From the NCBI GenBank assembly GCA_016787525.1, contig JAEUUP010000104.1:1-38642 (forward strand): 38,642 nucleotides of DNA. The letters are read 5' to 3'. The translations under genes were made by a program, and so were the position numbers. The first letter of the stretch is position 1, and each line of letters starts with the position of its first letter. The stretch comes from Saprospiraceae bacterium. GTDB taxonomy: Bacteria; Bacteroidota; Bacteroidia; Chitinophagales; Saprospiraceae. Of the stretch, positions 10,044 through 17,234 are shown piece after piece. The notes under the pieces were generated by a model. The model did no database searches and was not told the DNA's origin. It saw only the letters and a list, made by a program, of their open reading frames with translations.

Positions 10044-10409
10044 CTATGCAACGCGCAAAATCTTCTCCATTTGACGACCTTTCGCCAATTCATCCACCAA
10101 TTTGTCCAAATACCGAACTTGTTGCGTCAATGAATTTTCGATTTCCTCCACCCGATAACCACATATTACACCCGTAATGAGCCGTGCATTGGGATTCAAT
10201 GTTGCCATTTGAAAAAACGTTTCAAAGGTCACTTTTTTTTCAATAAGGTCTTGCAACGTATTGTTATCGAAGCCTGTTAGCCACTCTATGACTTGATGCA
10301 ATTCTTCTTTTGTTCTCCCTTTTTTCTCCACTTTTGTCAAATAATGTGGATAGACCGATGCGAAAGTCATTTTTGCGATACGCTGATTGTGTGTGTCGGA
10401 ATTAGTCAT
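10044..10409 (-). CDS. DUF2200 family protein
   Basis: The small cytoplasmic protein matches the DUF2200 pattern: [23 protein letters not shown] near the start, then [34 protein letters not shown] and [13 protein letters not shown] at the end. The function is unknown. I chose the Met at 10407-10409 because family members begin only a few residues before the [12 protein letters not shown] block; an in-frame Met at 10428-10430 would add seven residues. It sits between two secreted pectin-type enzymes and has no signal peptide, so it is not part of the degradation machinery itself. Confidence 0.85.
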   Translation of the reverse strand: MTNSDTHNQRIAKMTFASVYPHYLTKVEKKGRTKEELHQVIEWLTGFDNNTLQDLIEKKVTFETFFQMATLNPNARLITGVICGYRVEEIENSLTQQVRYLDKLVDELAKGRQMEKILRVA

Positions 10410-10502
10410 ATTATTTAAGTTGCTTATCAATTAATATTGCTTTTATAGCCATTGGATTGTATTGGCAAAGCTAAAAATTAAAATACAGAGGCGCATTGAT
10501 TT

Positions 10503-12083
10503 TCACCGATTATTCGCTTTTACAATGCCCTTCACCTCACTCACAGGCATTTTCAAATTCTTAAAAATGACCCCCTCTGTATTATTCAAGAAAATCACGG
10601 GTAGTTCTTTTGCTGTCGCAATATCCACATCTGTGAGTTTGATATTTTTAGCGTCATCAAAAACAAAGGCGGGGCGGAAATCTTCTTCGATGTATTTGAC
10701 TTTTACATTCTTCATCGTCACCCCCTCAGTATGACGCATATAAAAACCCCATGCGGGCAATTCGCCAAACATCGAAAATTCGGGATATTGGGCAGGGTTT
10801 TCAGGAATAGTCGTTATTTTATCCAAAGGAATATGAGCGATATTTTTATCGCCACGTCCACCATAAGTAATTTCGATGTTCTCTAAAGTCACATCTTGCA
10901 CAGGATAATTGGGCAAACCAACAATAGAAGATGGGATAAGATTGTAAGGCAAATACGGATGCCCATAGATGTGAAAATGCGACGGACGTTTAGGCATTTT
11001 ATCTTCGCCAGGACGAAGGTGGTCGGGCGGTCCTTCAATCGGATAACCTTGGTCGGGTTTGTACAACGGCACATCTACTTTGACATTGGCAATATAAATG
11101 CCTTTGATTGTACCGACTTGACCACCTACATTCCGATGCCCACGCCGAATAAAGATAGCATTGCCTGTATTGCGTGCTTTAATGTTTTGAATATCAATAT
11201 TCTCTGTCACACCGCCATCCACACATTCAATCGCAATCGCAGAACGATAAGTATCAAAAATAGTGAGATTCCGCACCTTTATATTCTTAAAACCGCCGTA
11301 ACAATTCGTTCCAAACTTCAAACCATTGGCACTCGACCGCAGCGTACAACTGTCAATATAAATATTTTCACAAGCCAATTTGGGGTTTTCAGATTTCAAA
11401 CACAAAGCATCATCAGAGGAATTGATAAAACAATTCGTGATGCGCACATTTTTAGAATCGGTAATATCCAAACCGTCATTGTTCCAATAAGCGGTGCTTT
11501 GAACGGTGATTCTGTCAATCGTTACACCGTCGCACTCTCGATAATCTTGTACCCAATCGGTCGCATTTTTCAAAGTCACGCCTGTGACACGCACATTCTG
11601 ACACGCTTGGAAAAGCAAAATCAAAGTGCGTCCACCAGGTCTTTTGACCAACCAAATCGTGTCTTGTTTCATCTCGCCGCTGCGGAGTTTTTTGAATATA
11701 TCGAGCATCAACTCTTGACATTGACCGTCTATTATACCTTGTCCACTGATGGAAATATTCTTTTGTCCATTCGCCATAATCAAAGCGGGACGATCTCTTG
11801 ACGAGGGATAATCATTGCGATTTGTTGAACCCAACAACCTTGCACCTTTCTCTAAATACAATTCGACACCCGATTTCAAATAGATTGTGCCCGTCATAAA
11901 ATTGCCCGCAGGAATTGTAACTCTACCGCCCCCCTCAGTAGAAACCTTGTCAATGAGCTTTTGAATAACGGCTGCATTGTTCGTTTCACCGTCAGGGATT
12001 GCACCAAAAGTGGTGATATTTTGTGCGTTTAGGCACAACAGAGTGTGTAATAGCAGTATCGCTATTGCAATGAATTTTTTCAT
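10503..12083 (-). CDS. GH28 family secreted polygalacturonase-like glycosidase
   Basis: The start is placed at ATG 12081-12083, which begins a signal peptide (MKKFIAIAILLLHTLLCLNAQ cut near NAQ); an upstream in-frame Met would add 14 residues. The N-terminal block ITTFGAIPDGETNNAAVIQ and the following parallel beta-helix repeats are typical of GH28. Catalytic-type acids are visible in NNDGLD and in SSDDALCLKS (the DD pair is 224-225 from this start). The usual GHG motif is replaced by GLKFGTNCYGG, as seen in divergent exo-acting members, so the substrate may be a rhamnogalacturonan or other pectic chain rather than plain polygalacturonan. Two core motif copies (10720-10731, 11929-11940) and one variant (10570-10581) lie inside; all three encode Thr-Glu-Gly. 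Confidence 0.88.
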   Translation of the reverse strand: MKKFIAIAILLLHTLLCLNAQNITTFGAIPDGETNNAAVIQKLIDKVSTEGGGRVTIPAGNFMTGTIYLKSGVELYLEKGARLLGSTNRNDYPSSRDRPALIMANGQKNISISGQGIIDGQCQELMLDIFKKLRSGEMKQDTIWLVKRPGGRTLILLFQACQNVRVTGVTLKNATDWVQDYRECDGVTIDRITVQSTAYWNNDGLDITDSKNVRITNCFINSSDDALCLKSENPKLACENIYIDSCTLRSSANGLKFGTNCYGGFKNIKVRNLTIFDTYRSAIAIECVDGGVTENIDIQNIKARNTGNAIFIRRGHRNVGGQVGTIKGIYIANVKVDVPLYKPDQGYPIEGPPDHLRPGEDKMPKRPSHFHIYGHPYLPYNLIPSSIVGLPNYPVQDVTLENIEITYGGRGDKNIAHIPLDKITTIPENPAQYPEFSMFGELPAWGFYMRHTEGVTMKNVKVKYIEEDFRPAFVFDDAKNIKLTDVDIATAKELPVIFLNNTEGVIFKNLKMPVSEVKGIVKANNR

Positions 12084-12199
12084 ACTTGTTATTTTGGATG
12101 GTTTAGAGATAGTCCATATAGGCACAACACAGAGCGTAAAGGCAGAATTCGCAAAGTTGAATAAATTACAAGAACTTTTGTTAACTATAAGTTGTGCCT

Positions 12200-12622
12200 T
12201 TATTTATTTGGATATAATTCTTCTACATGCTTTATATGATTAGCTATCATTTTTAACAAAATGCTTTTATCAATGTCAGCAAGAGCTTTAATGTGTACGC
12301 AACCTTTATCGGTTTTGTGCTTTCCGAATTTATTTAACAATTCATCTCGGTCTAAAAAACTACCTGATAAATAAATGGCAATGGATGACGCTCTTGGAGA
12401 AAATGCAATATTGGGACTATCCCCTTCTCGTCCACTTTCGTATTTGTAATGGTGGTTTCCAAAACCGATGATACTTGGTCCCCACATTTTTGGCTCAAGT
12501 TGCGTCTCTTTTTTAAGTAGTTCAATGAGTTCCAAGCAGTCATTGCGTTTTCTTTCATCTTTTACAGAGCCAATAAAGTCGTTTACACTTGTTTCCGTTT
12601 CGGTAGTTTTATTTTTTGCCAT
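12200..12622 (-). CDS. DUF1801 family protein
   Basis: The 140-residue cytoplasmic protein matches the DUF1801/YdhG-like family: SVNDFIGSVKDERKRND, then the signature MWGPSIIGFGNHHYKYESGREGD, then a strand with SIAIYLSGSF and a C-terminal HIKALADID segment. The fold resembles frataxin-like proteins and the role is unknown; some members are annotated as iron-related. Flanking sequence holds an 8-bp inverted repeat, GGCACAAC at 12121-12128 and GTTGTGCC at 12191-12198, just after its stop. It lies between pectinase and dioxygenase genes and carries no internal motif copy. Confidence 0.82.
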   Translation of the reverse strand: MAKNKTTETETSVNDFIGSVKDERKRNDCLELIELLKKETQLEPKMWGPSIIGFGNHHYKYESGREGDSPNIAFSPRASSIAIYLSGSFLDRDELLNKFGKHKTDKGCVHIKALADIDKSILLKMIANHIKHVEELYPNK

Positions 12623-12744
12623 CTTTTTATTTTTTTAATTATTGTTTTTGGTATCCGTCAACAAGGCAGCTATACCAACTGCTGATGTTGTATGAAAAAT
12701 GACATTCATTTCGTTTTCGTTTTACCCCCCCTCAGTATTTCCCC

Positions 12745-13482
12745 CTAAACATCCAATATCCACTGCCCCTTCAAACCAATCCGTGCTTTCGTTTCTTCGG
12801 TAATATACTTCTTTTGGTCAATTTGTTGGTTTTGCGCTCGTGTACAAAAATAACTGTGGATGCTTCGACGGTCGCGGTCGGTTTCATTGTTTGTGCCACC
12901 GTGCCAAACATGTGAATTAAAAATATAGACCGAACCCGCAGGAGCGATGATGCGTATTTCGTCGGGATGTTTTTGCATCGGGTCTGCCATTGCTTCGTCG
13001 GGCAAAATGTCCAAAGTATGCGTGCGCGGCACAATACGGGTCGCCCCATTGTGTTCCGTAAAATCATCTAAAAGCCAAATCGTATTACAGACTTGATACG
13101 CACCACGAGCAACCGCATTGCGCCAATCCACATGCAGTTTTTGAAGCCCTTTCCCAGGTTTCGCCGCGCGATAATTTAAGGAAGACAATTTATAAGAGCT
13201 GCCCAAAACAGCTTCAATACCCGCCAAAACACGCGGATGTGTATAAAATTTGTCAAAAACAGAGCCTTTATTAACCAAATCTGCCAAACGGTCTGCACCA
13301 GCTTCTTTTGGATAACGCATGTGCTTTGATTCCATGAATTCCGCACCTGCATTTTCGCCTTCCGCCTGCATCAATGCGGCGATACGGTCATTGACCTCTT
13401 GTACTTCGGTTGGACTTAGTAAATGACCCAAAAACAAATAACCTTCTGTGTTTAAGGTTTCGATTTCTTGTTTTGTTAGCAT
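12745..13482 (-). CDS. Phytanoyl-CoA dioxygenase (PhyH) family Fe(II)/2-oxoglutarate oxygenase
   Basis: I use the start at 13480-13482 (MLTKQEIETLNTEGYLFLG), which gives the normal family N-terminus; the longer frame adds nine unlikely residues. The iron-binding set is visible: His117 and Asp119 in LHVDW, and His194 in HVWHGG, with Arg205/Arg206 placed to bind 2-oxoglutarate. Members hydroxylate small molecules in the cytoplasm; the substrate here is unknown. The protein has no signal peptide. The first part of this gene is duplicated in broken form at 13856-13911. A motif copy (12724-12738) lies just after its stop codon. Confidence 0.88.
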   Translation of the reverse strand: MLTKQEIETLNTEGYLFLGHLLSPTEVQEVNDRIAALMQAEGENAGAEFMESKHMRYPKEAGADRLADLVNKGSVFDKFYTHPRVLAGIEAVLGSSYKLSSLNYRAAKPGKGLQKLHVDWRNAVARGAYQVCNTIWLLDDFTEHNGATRIVPRTHTLDILPDEAMADPMQKHPDEIRIIAPAGSVYIFNSHVWHGGTNNETDRDRRSIHSYFCTRAQNQQIDQKKYITEETKARIGLKGQWILDV

Positions 13483-13642
13483 ATTTTGATGTATTATCGA
13501 ACGGCACAAACCTTTTTAGGTTTATAAAGTGAACACTCTCATACTTTTTTCTTCACCATCTTGATGAGGTACAAATATATCGCTTTTTTCATTTAGCTCT
13601 TTTCGTCATTTCGTTTTATTTGATTTTACCCCCTCAGTAATC

Positions 13643-13849
13643 TTAGTAAACCTTAAAGGCATTACTAAGATTGTGCTTCATTTCCGATGCGAAATGCCGT
13701 ATTTCCGATGCGAAATGCCGCGTTTCCGATGCGAAATGCGGCATTTCCGATGTGAAATGCCGCATTTCCGATGCGAAATGCCGCGTTTCTGATGTGGAAT
13801 GCCGTATTCTTGCTTTCAAAATCTGATGCGTTGCCTCTTTTGAGGTCAA
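13643..13849 (-). CDS. Doubtful 68-residue ORF encoded by the 21-bp tandem repeat
   Basis: The reading frame spans the tandem repeat and gives a peptide built of the heptad Arg-His-Phe-Ala-Ser-Glu-X repeated about six times. Because the unit is 21 bp, every frame repeats as seven residues, so the frame alone is not evidence of coding. The differences between units are mixed silent and replacing changes. No family is recognisable. It follows the broken PhyH fragment in the same direction. Confidence 0.2.
   Translation of the reverse strand: MTSKEATHQILKARIRHSTSETRHFASEMRHFTSEMPHFASETRHFASEIRHFASEMKHNLSNAFKVY
13680..13805. repeat. Six-copy 21-bp tandem repeat
   Basis: Six uninterrupted units start at 13680, 13701, 13722, 13743, 13764 and 13785, each 21 bp. 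The consensus is ATTTCCGATGCGAAATGCCG plus one variable base (C or T). Each unit contains the short dyad ATTTC-CGATGC-GAAAT, so single-stranded DNA or RNA could fold as a row of small hairpins. Units 3 and 6 begin with G, and unit 6 carries most changes. The array lies in the gap between the PhyH gene and its broken 5' copy. Confidence 0.95.
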
Positions 13850-13855
13850 TACGTG

Positions 13856-13911
13856 CTCAAAACAAACATTCTCCTGTGTTTAAGGTTTCGATTTCTTGTT
13901 TTGTTAGCATA
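13856..13911 (-). pseudogene. Broken duplicate of the PhyH gene 5' end
   Basis: The 38 bases 13874-13911 are identical to 13446-13483, the first codons of the PhyH gene. Weaker similarity continues at both ends, giving about 60 bp of related sequence. Read leftward it encodes MLTKQEIETLNTGECLF and then a stop, against MLTKQEIETLNTEGYLF in the intact gene. It is therefore a remnant of a 5' end lying about 430 bp upstream of the functional start, with the tandem repeat array between the two copies. Confidence 0.85.
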
Positions 13912-13936
13912 CTGATGTGTTTTAATGATTTAGCAA

Positions 13937-13996
13937 ATGCGTTATATTTGGCGGAATATGGATATTTTGACCCACATTCCGCCAAATATAACGCAT
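13937..13996. repeat. 21-bp perfect inverted repeat (strong hairpin)
   Basis: The arms 13937-13957 and 13976-13996 are exact reverse complements over 21 bases, separated by an 18-base loop. The left arm begins ATGCGTTATATTTGGC. A TGTTTTTTGTT tract follows shortly on the plus strand. The region carries no convincing gene. Its role could be a transcription terminator, a small structured RNA or the remnant of a mobile repeat; the sequence alone does not decide. Confidence 0.85.
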
Positions 13997-14173
13997 CGCA
14001 CTGTTTTTTGTTAAAAAAATCAGTAAAAAATGGGTTTGTTGAGTTGAAAGATACCCCCTCAGTATTTTGAGGGTTTTAGGAGGACTTATATGCTTAGTTA
14101 TTGTTGGTTGGTTTGAATAATTATGTTATGTGGTACGAGAGCCATCTTTTGACAAATTCTGATAGGCACAGTT

Positions 14174-14749
14174 TTATTTTATTTCTATAGTTATTCCATC
14201 AAATTTGGCTAATAGTTGTTGAATGTTAATTGTCTTGATATCTATTTGTGAACAAATTGCGGGAATTTTTTTAAATAATTTATTGTCATTACTTACTTCC
14301 GTTTCTTCTGTTACAAGAAATACCTCTTCTGCTGGGAAGTCTTTTTTCAGGTTTAAACTCGTTAAAATTAATTTCATGTCAGCAGAATTCATAAAATCGT
14401 TTTTTAAAGAGTCATATTGAGTTTCTGAAAGTTTATTTTTCTGACTTACAATTACAAATTGATTGTCAACTTGTCTTAAAAATTTTGCTGGTGCAGGTGG
14501 TAAAATAAATTCAGTATTTAGAGGTAGTTTATATGTTTTGTTGAATGACTTGTCAGTTAAAAATGAGAATATAGATAATACAATCCCTTTTGAATTATAT
14601 CCACATTCATCTATTATTTTGTCAATAATCAAAATTTCGCCAGTGGTAATTTTTGATTTAATTGCTTCAAATAAAATTGCCTTTTTGTCAAATGGTAAGT
14701 AGTATCGAACCAACGACAATAACGAGCTGGTATCAATTACTGCTTTCAT
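14174..14749 (-). CDS. PIN-domain protein of the DUF4411 type, probable RNase toxin
   Basis: The 191-residue protein begins MKAVIDTSSLLSLVRYY, the usual first strand and acidic residue (Asp6) of a PIN fold. Further acidic residues fit the metal site: Glu48 (IIDECG), Asp124 (SADMKLI) and Asp155 (SNDNK). A KIPAIC block near 161 resembles the KIP-x-C ending of DUF4411 proteins. Such proteins are predicted ribonucleases. The start overlaps the end of the ImmA/IrrE gene by 17 bp, so the two are translated together. The pair is clearly more A/T-rich than the flanking enzyme genes and lacks any TACTGAGGGG core, pointing to acquisition from elsewhere. Toxic activity is inferred from family pairing. 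Confidence 0.8.
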   Translation of the reverse strand: MKAVIDTSSLLSLVRYYLPFDKKAILFEAIKSKITTGEILIIDKIIDECGYNSKGIVLSIFSFLTDKSFNKTYKLPLNTEFILPPAPAKFLRQVDNQFVIVSQKNKLSETQYDSLKNDFMNSADMKLILTSLNLKKDFPAEEVFLVTEETEVSNDNKLFKKIPAICSQIDIKTINIQQLLAKFDGITIEIK

Positions 14750-15902
14750 ATAAAAAACTATCTATTTTGTCTGGTTTAATATTTAATTTTTTACAAAACT
14801 CATATTCGTTAATTACGCCCTCGAAAAATGCTGTTTGTATTGTTGAAACTAATAATGGTGATTTTATAGGAATTGGGGTTGCACCTCTTGAATTAATACC
14901 GTTTTGTTTGTCTAATTCTCTTTGTTTTTTTAATTCCTCACTTTTAATTCTAAAATCTTCTTCAAAACCTTCTTTAACTTTTTTATAGTTTGCAGGACTT
15001 ATTTTATTTTGTAAAAGCAATTTTGTAAAAATTGCAATTCTGCTTAAATGTGTTTTTTCTGAAATTGATTGAATTAAGTCAATATTATAATCATTTTGAG
15101 CGGTTGAATTATCTATGCTATCAATAATTTTTTGAAATTCTCCACTTAAAAAATAAAATGCAAATTCATTACACCAATTTTCAATTTTTGATAATTTATG
15201 ATTGGCTAGATTTTGGTAGTCAATTTGATCTATTTCTTCATCATCTAAAAGATAATGCCCTAATTCGTGTGCAAGTGTAAATATTTCTCTTTTAAAAGAA
15301 ATTTGTTGCCTTTTTAACACAATAACATTAGGTTTAAGAAAAAAACCATCAATATTTGCTTTTTCTTTTTTATTCCAAGTTTCTACGAATTCAAAAACTA
15401 AAATATTTTTTTCAGCAAATTTCTTTATTAATTCTGTTAAAAAATCTTTGGGTTTATCTTTAAATTGAGCATTAATCAATTTTCTTATTTCTGTTGCTAC
15501 GTTTTCAGGGCTGCTATTTAGATTAACAATCGGCAAAATTCTTTCAAATTTAATATCTGAAAGTTCTGCAATTGCAGACAAAGAAATTTTAAACTCCTCA
15601 AAGTGATTAACAATCTTTCTTGCACCTAAACTTAACTCCACATCAAATTTTGTCTTCCTAAAAAATATACTAGCATCATTTGAAATATTAGGTGATTTAG
15701 GGTCTAAATAATAATGAATTCCTTTATTAAAAATTTTATCAATTCTTTTCAAGTGTCCGAGTTCTATATTTGGGCTCAAAATCTGTTCTTTTGTTATTGA
15801 TTTAGCTAAACCTTCACTAATTAAAGGCAATAGTTCTTCTACCGACATTTTCAACAATGCCAGTAAATATTTTAACCTTTCTATATTTTGTTCAACTTTC
15901 AA
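14733..15902 (-). CDS. ImmA/IrrE-type metallopeptidase with N-terminal helical region, partner of PIN protein
   Basis: The 389-residue protein has an N-terminal helical part of about 130 residues that may contain a divergent Xre-like DNA-binding domain. A zinc-peptidase domain follows with HELGH at 212-216 and acidic residues DDEE just after it. ImmA/IrrE proteins cleave repressors or regulate toxin modules; association with a DUF4411 PIN protein is a known toxin-antitoxin arrangement. Its 3' end overlaps the PIN gene by 17 bp. The upstream 140 bp to the duplicated lyase fragment must hold the promoter. The gene is strongly A/T-rich compared with its surroundings. Confidence 0.85.
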   Translation of the reverse strand: MKVEQNIERLKYLLALLKMSVEELLPLISEGLAKSITKEQILSPNIELGHLKRIDKIFNKGIHYYLDPKSPNISNDASIFFRKTKFDVELSLGARKIVNHFEEFKISLSAIAELSDIKFERILPIVNLNSSPENVATEIRKLINAQFKDKPKDFLTELIKKFAEKNILVFEFVETWNKKEKANIDGFFLKPNVIVLKRQQISFKREIFTLAHELGHYLLDDEEIDQIDYQNLANHKLSKIENWCNEFAFYFLSGEFQKIIDSIDNSTAQNDYNIDLIQSISEKTHLSRIAIFTKLLLQNKISPANYKKVKEGFEEDFRIKSEELKKQRELDKQNGINSRGATPIPIKSPLLVSTIQTAFFEGVINEYEFCKKLNIKPDKIDSFLYESSN

Positions 15903-16042
15903 GAATTCTTATTTTTAAGATAAATGTAGTCAAGTTTTTTGTCGCCTGTAAAATAATGGTGATTCTGCAAAAATTCAATCGAAGTCGCAAATATGCGAAA
16001 GTTTTGTCGTAATAACTATACCGTATGTTAGATCATTTCTCA

Positions 16043-16157
16043 TTTAACCCAACACAACCCGATGCACAAACGGCGTAAACCCCGTCAAATAAACCGTCGG
16101 CGCATCCATCGCAGGTAAGCCCCCCCTCAGTAAAATGCCTTTGTGTTCCATTCTGCC
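16043..16157 (-). pseudogene. Duplicated 3' end of the lyase-like gene (copy A)
   Basis: These 115 bases match 17120-17234 with only three differences (97% identity). They contain the last 36 or so codons and stop codon of the gene at 17121-18827. Two differences are silent and one changes the final residue (Gly for Ser), so the reading frame is preserved. The copy has no start codon and no domain of its own, so it is a gene remnant. It ends 10 bp from the stop codon of the AbiEii-type gene. It holds a full CCCCTCAGT motif at 16123-16131. Confidence 0.93.
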
Positions 16158-16166
16158 CGAACAGGA

Positions 16167-16790
16167 CTAATTTATTTGCTTAAGATAGGCTTCAACTTTT
16201 TTCTCTATGGTCTTTTTAACGGTCTGCCAACTAACTTTGATAAGCATTTCAGGATTAAGCTCTTTATCAGCATCATCAAAATAAGTGAGGCTTTTGATGA
16301 TGTGGAAAGGGTCAACATGGGGTAATGTTTGTTCAAAATGTTCAATGAGTTGTGCTAAAGTAAAACGTTCAAGCAGGAAATAAATATCGAAAAAGTCTTT
16401 CTTTGCGCCACGTCGTGCAATGGCAGTTAGTTTCATCGTACCAATATTTTCTATTGACACCAATCGCACACCTTCTATCTCTCGATAATCTTGAACAAAA
16501 GGGTATGGATATTTTAAGAAATCTAATTTTACATCGTTCAAACGTAATTGCAAAAAGGGTGGGTTATCTACCAGAACTATCAATTCGCCTAAAGATTCAA
16601 GGGCTTGTATTATTACTGCATTATTAAAATCTTGATTAGAGAACAGGTCTAAATCAATCGAAATACGATGCCCGATTTGAAGAGATAAAGATGTACCACC
16701 TACCAAATTAAATTGTTGAAAGGTAGGCATTGACATAATCTTTTTTAGTATTGCCAAAGTTGCTGGATGGACTGTGGCTGATTGTAGCAT
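16167..16790 (-). CDS. AbiEii/AbiGii-family nucleotidyltransferase toxin
   Basis: The 207-residue protein carries the nucleotidyltransferase signature LVGGTSLSLQIGHRISIDLD: Gly31-Gly32-Thr-Ser, then Asp46 and Asp48 as metal ligands. A third acidic residue lies in KLDF (Asp90). The family motif KKDFFDIYFLLE at 130-141 matches the conserved KDxxD block of AbiEii. Members act as toxins that modify tRNA or other nucleic acids and give phage protection by abortive infection. Translation begins inside the upstream DUF6922 gene (46-bp overlap), a coupling typical of two-gene toxin-antitoxin modules. The pair is enclosed by a 115-bp direct repeat. Confidence 0.88.
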   Translation of the reverse strand: MLQSATVHPATLAILKKIMSMPTFQQFNLVGGTSLSLQIGHRISIDLDLFSNQDFNNAVIIQALESLGELIVLVDNPPFLQLRLNDVKLDFLKYPYPFVQDYREIEGVRLVSIENIGTMKLTAIARRGAKKDFFDIYFLLERFTLAQLIEHFEQTLPHVDPFHIIKSLTYFDDADKELNPEMLIKVSWQTVKKTIEKKVEAYLKQIN

Positions 16791-17044
16791 CTGAATTGGG
16801 TTTTAGGAATATGAAAAAGGGTACTACAAAAGTTAAGTGTTCGCTCATCGAGATACCGCATTTGGACAATTTCGGCTTTAAGGGTTTCCCAATCATACAA
16901 CCGTATAAGCGTCCACCAATCTGTCATTAAACCGCGTGTCAAAACACGTTCTATTATGAAACGGCGGTGTTCTTGAGTATCTAAAGCCGTTGCATCAACG
17001 TCCCAAAAAAGGTTTTTAGAAAAATTTACCATCTTATTTTCCAA
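16745..17044 (-). CDS. DUF6922-like partner of the nucleotidyltransferase, probable antitoxin
   Basis: The 99-residue protein contains FSKNLFWDVDATALDTQEH, RRFIIERVLTRG and the C-terminal LDERTLNFCSTLFHIPK, which match the small DUF6922 family commonly found just before AbiEii-type genes. The antitoxin role is inferred from that pairing. The start may be Met1 or Met5 (MVNFSKNLFWD). It overlaps the downstream toxin gene by 46 bp, so expression is coupled. The upstream 75 bp before the direct repeat is A/T-rich and is the only place a dedicated promoter can lie. Confidence 0.78.
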   Translation of the reverse strand: MENKMVNFSKNLFWDVDATALDTQEHRRFIIERVLTRGLMTDWWTLIRLYDWETLKAEIVQMRYLDERTLNFCSTLFHIPKTQFRCYNQPQSIQQLWQY

Positions 17045-17119
17045 TATTTTATTTCTACAAAAATACGAAAATATAGAGGTGTAGCCAAATATTAACCTAA
17101 AAAACTGTTGTCAACATGT

Positions 17120-17234
17120 TTTAACTCAACACAACCCGATGCACAAACGGCGTGAACCCCGTCAAATAAACCGTCGGCGCATCCATCGCAGGCAAGCCCC
17201 CCCTCAGTAAAATGCCTTTGTGTTCCATTCTGCC
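17120..17234. repeat. 115-bp direct repeat (copy B, at the true 3' end of the lyase-like gene)
   Basis: This is the intact partner of 16043-16157. The two copies enclose 962 bp that contain the DUF6922 and AbiEii-type genes and almost nothing else. The repeat ends exactly at the host gene's stop codon side, so the host gene keeps its full reading frame. This is the layout expected of a cassette inserted into a gene's 3' end with regeneration of that end. Confidence 0.93.

Noticed and set aside
10896-11801. 301-residue plus-strand reading frame opposite the GH28 gene
   Set aside because: It lies entirely antisense to a well-supported GH28 gene, has no recognisable domain and an odd composition.
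13680-13805. CRISPR array
   Set aside because: The 21-bp units are directly joined with no spacers, and no cas gene is present.
13771-14070. 99-residue plus-strand frame over the repeat region
   Set aside because: It starts inside the tandem repeat, runs through the PhyH remnant and the 21-bp inverted repeat, and shows no protein-like pattern.
16043-17234. Insertion sequence carrying the toxin module
   Set aside because: No transposase, no terminal inverted repeats at the ends, and the flanking 115-bp copies are far longer than a usual target duplication.
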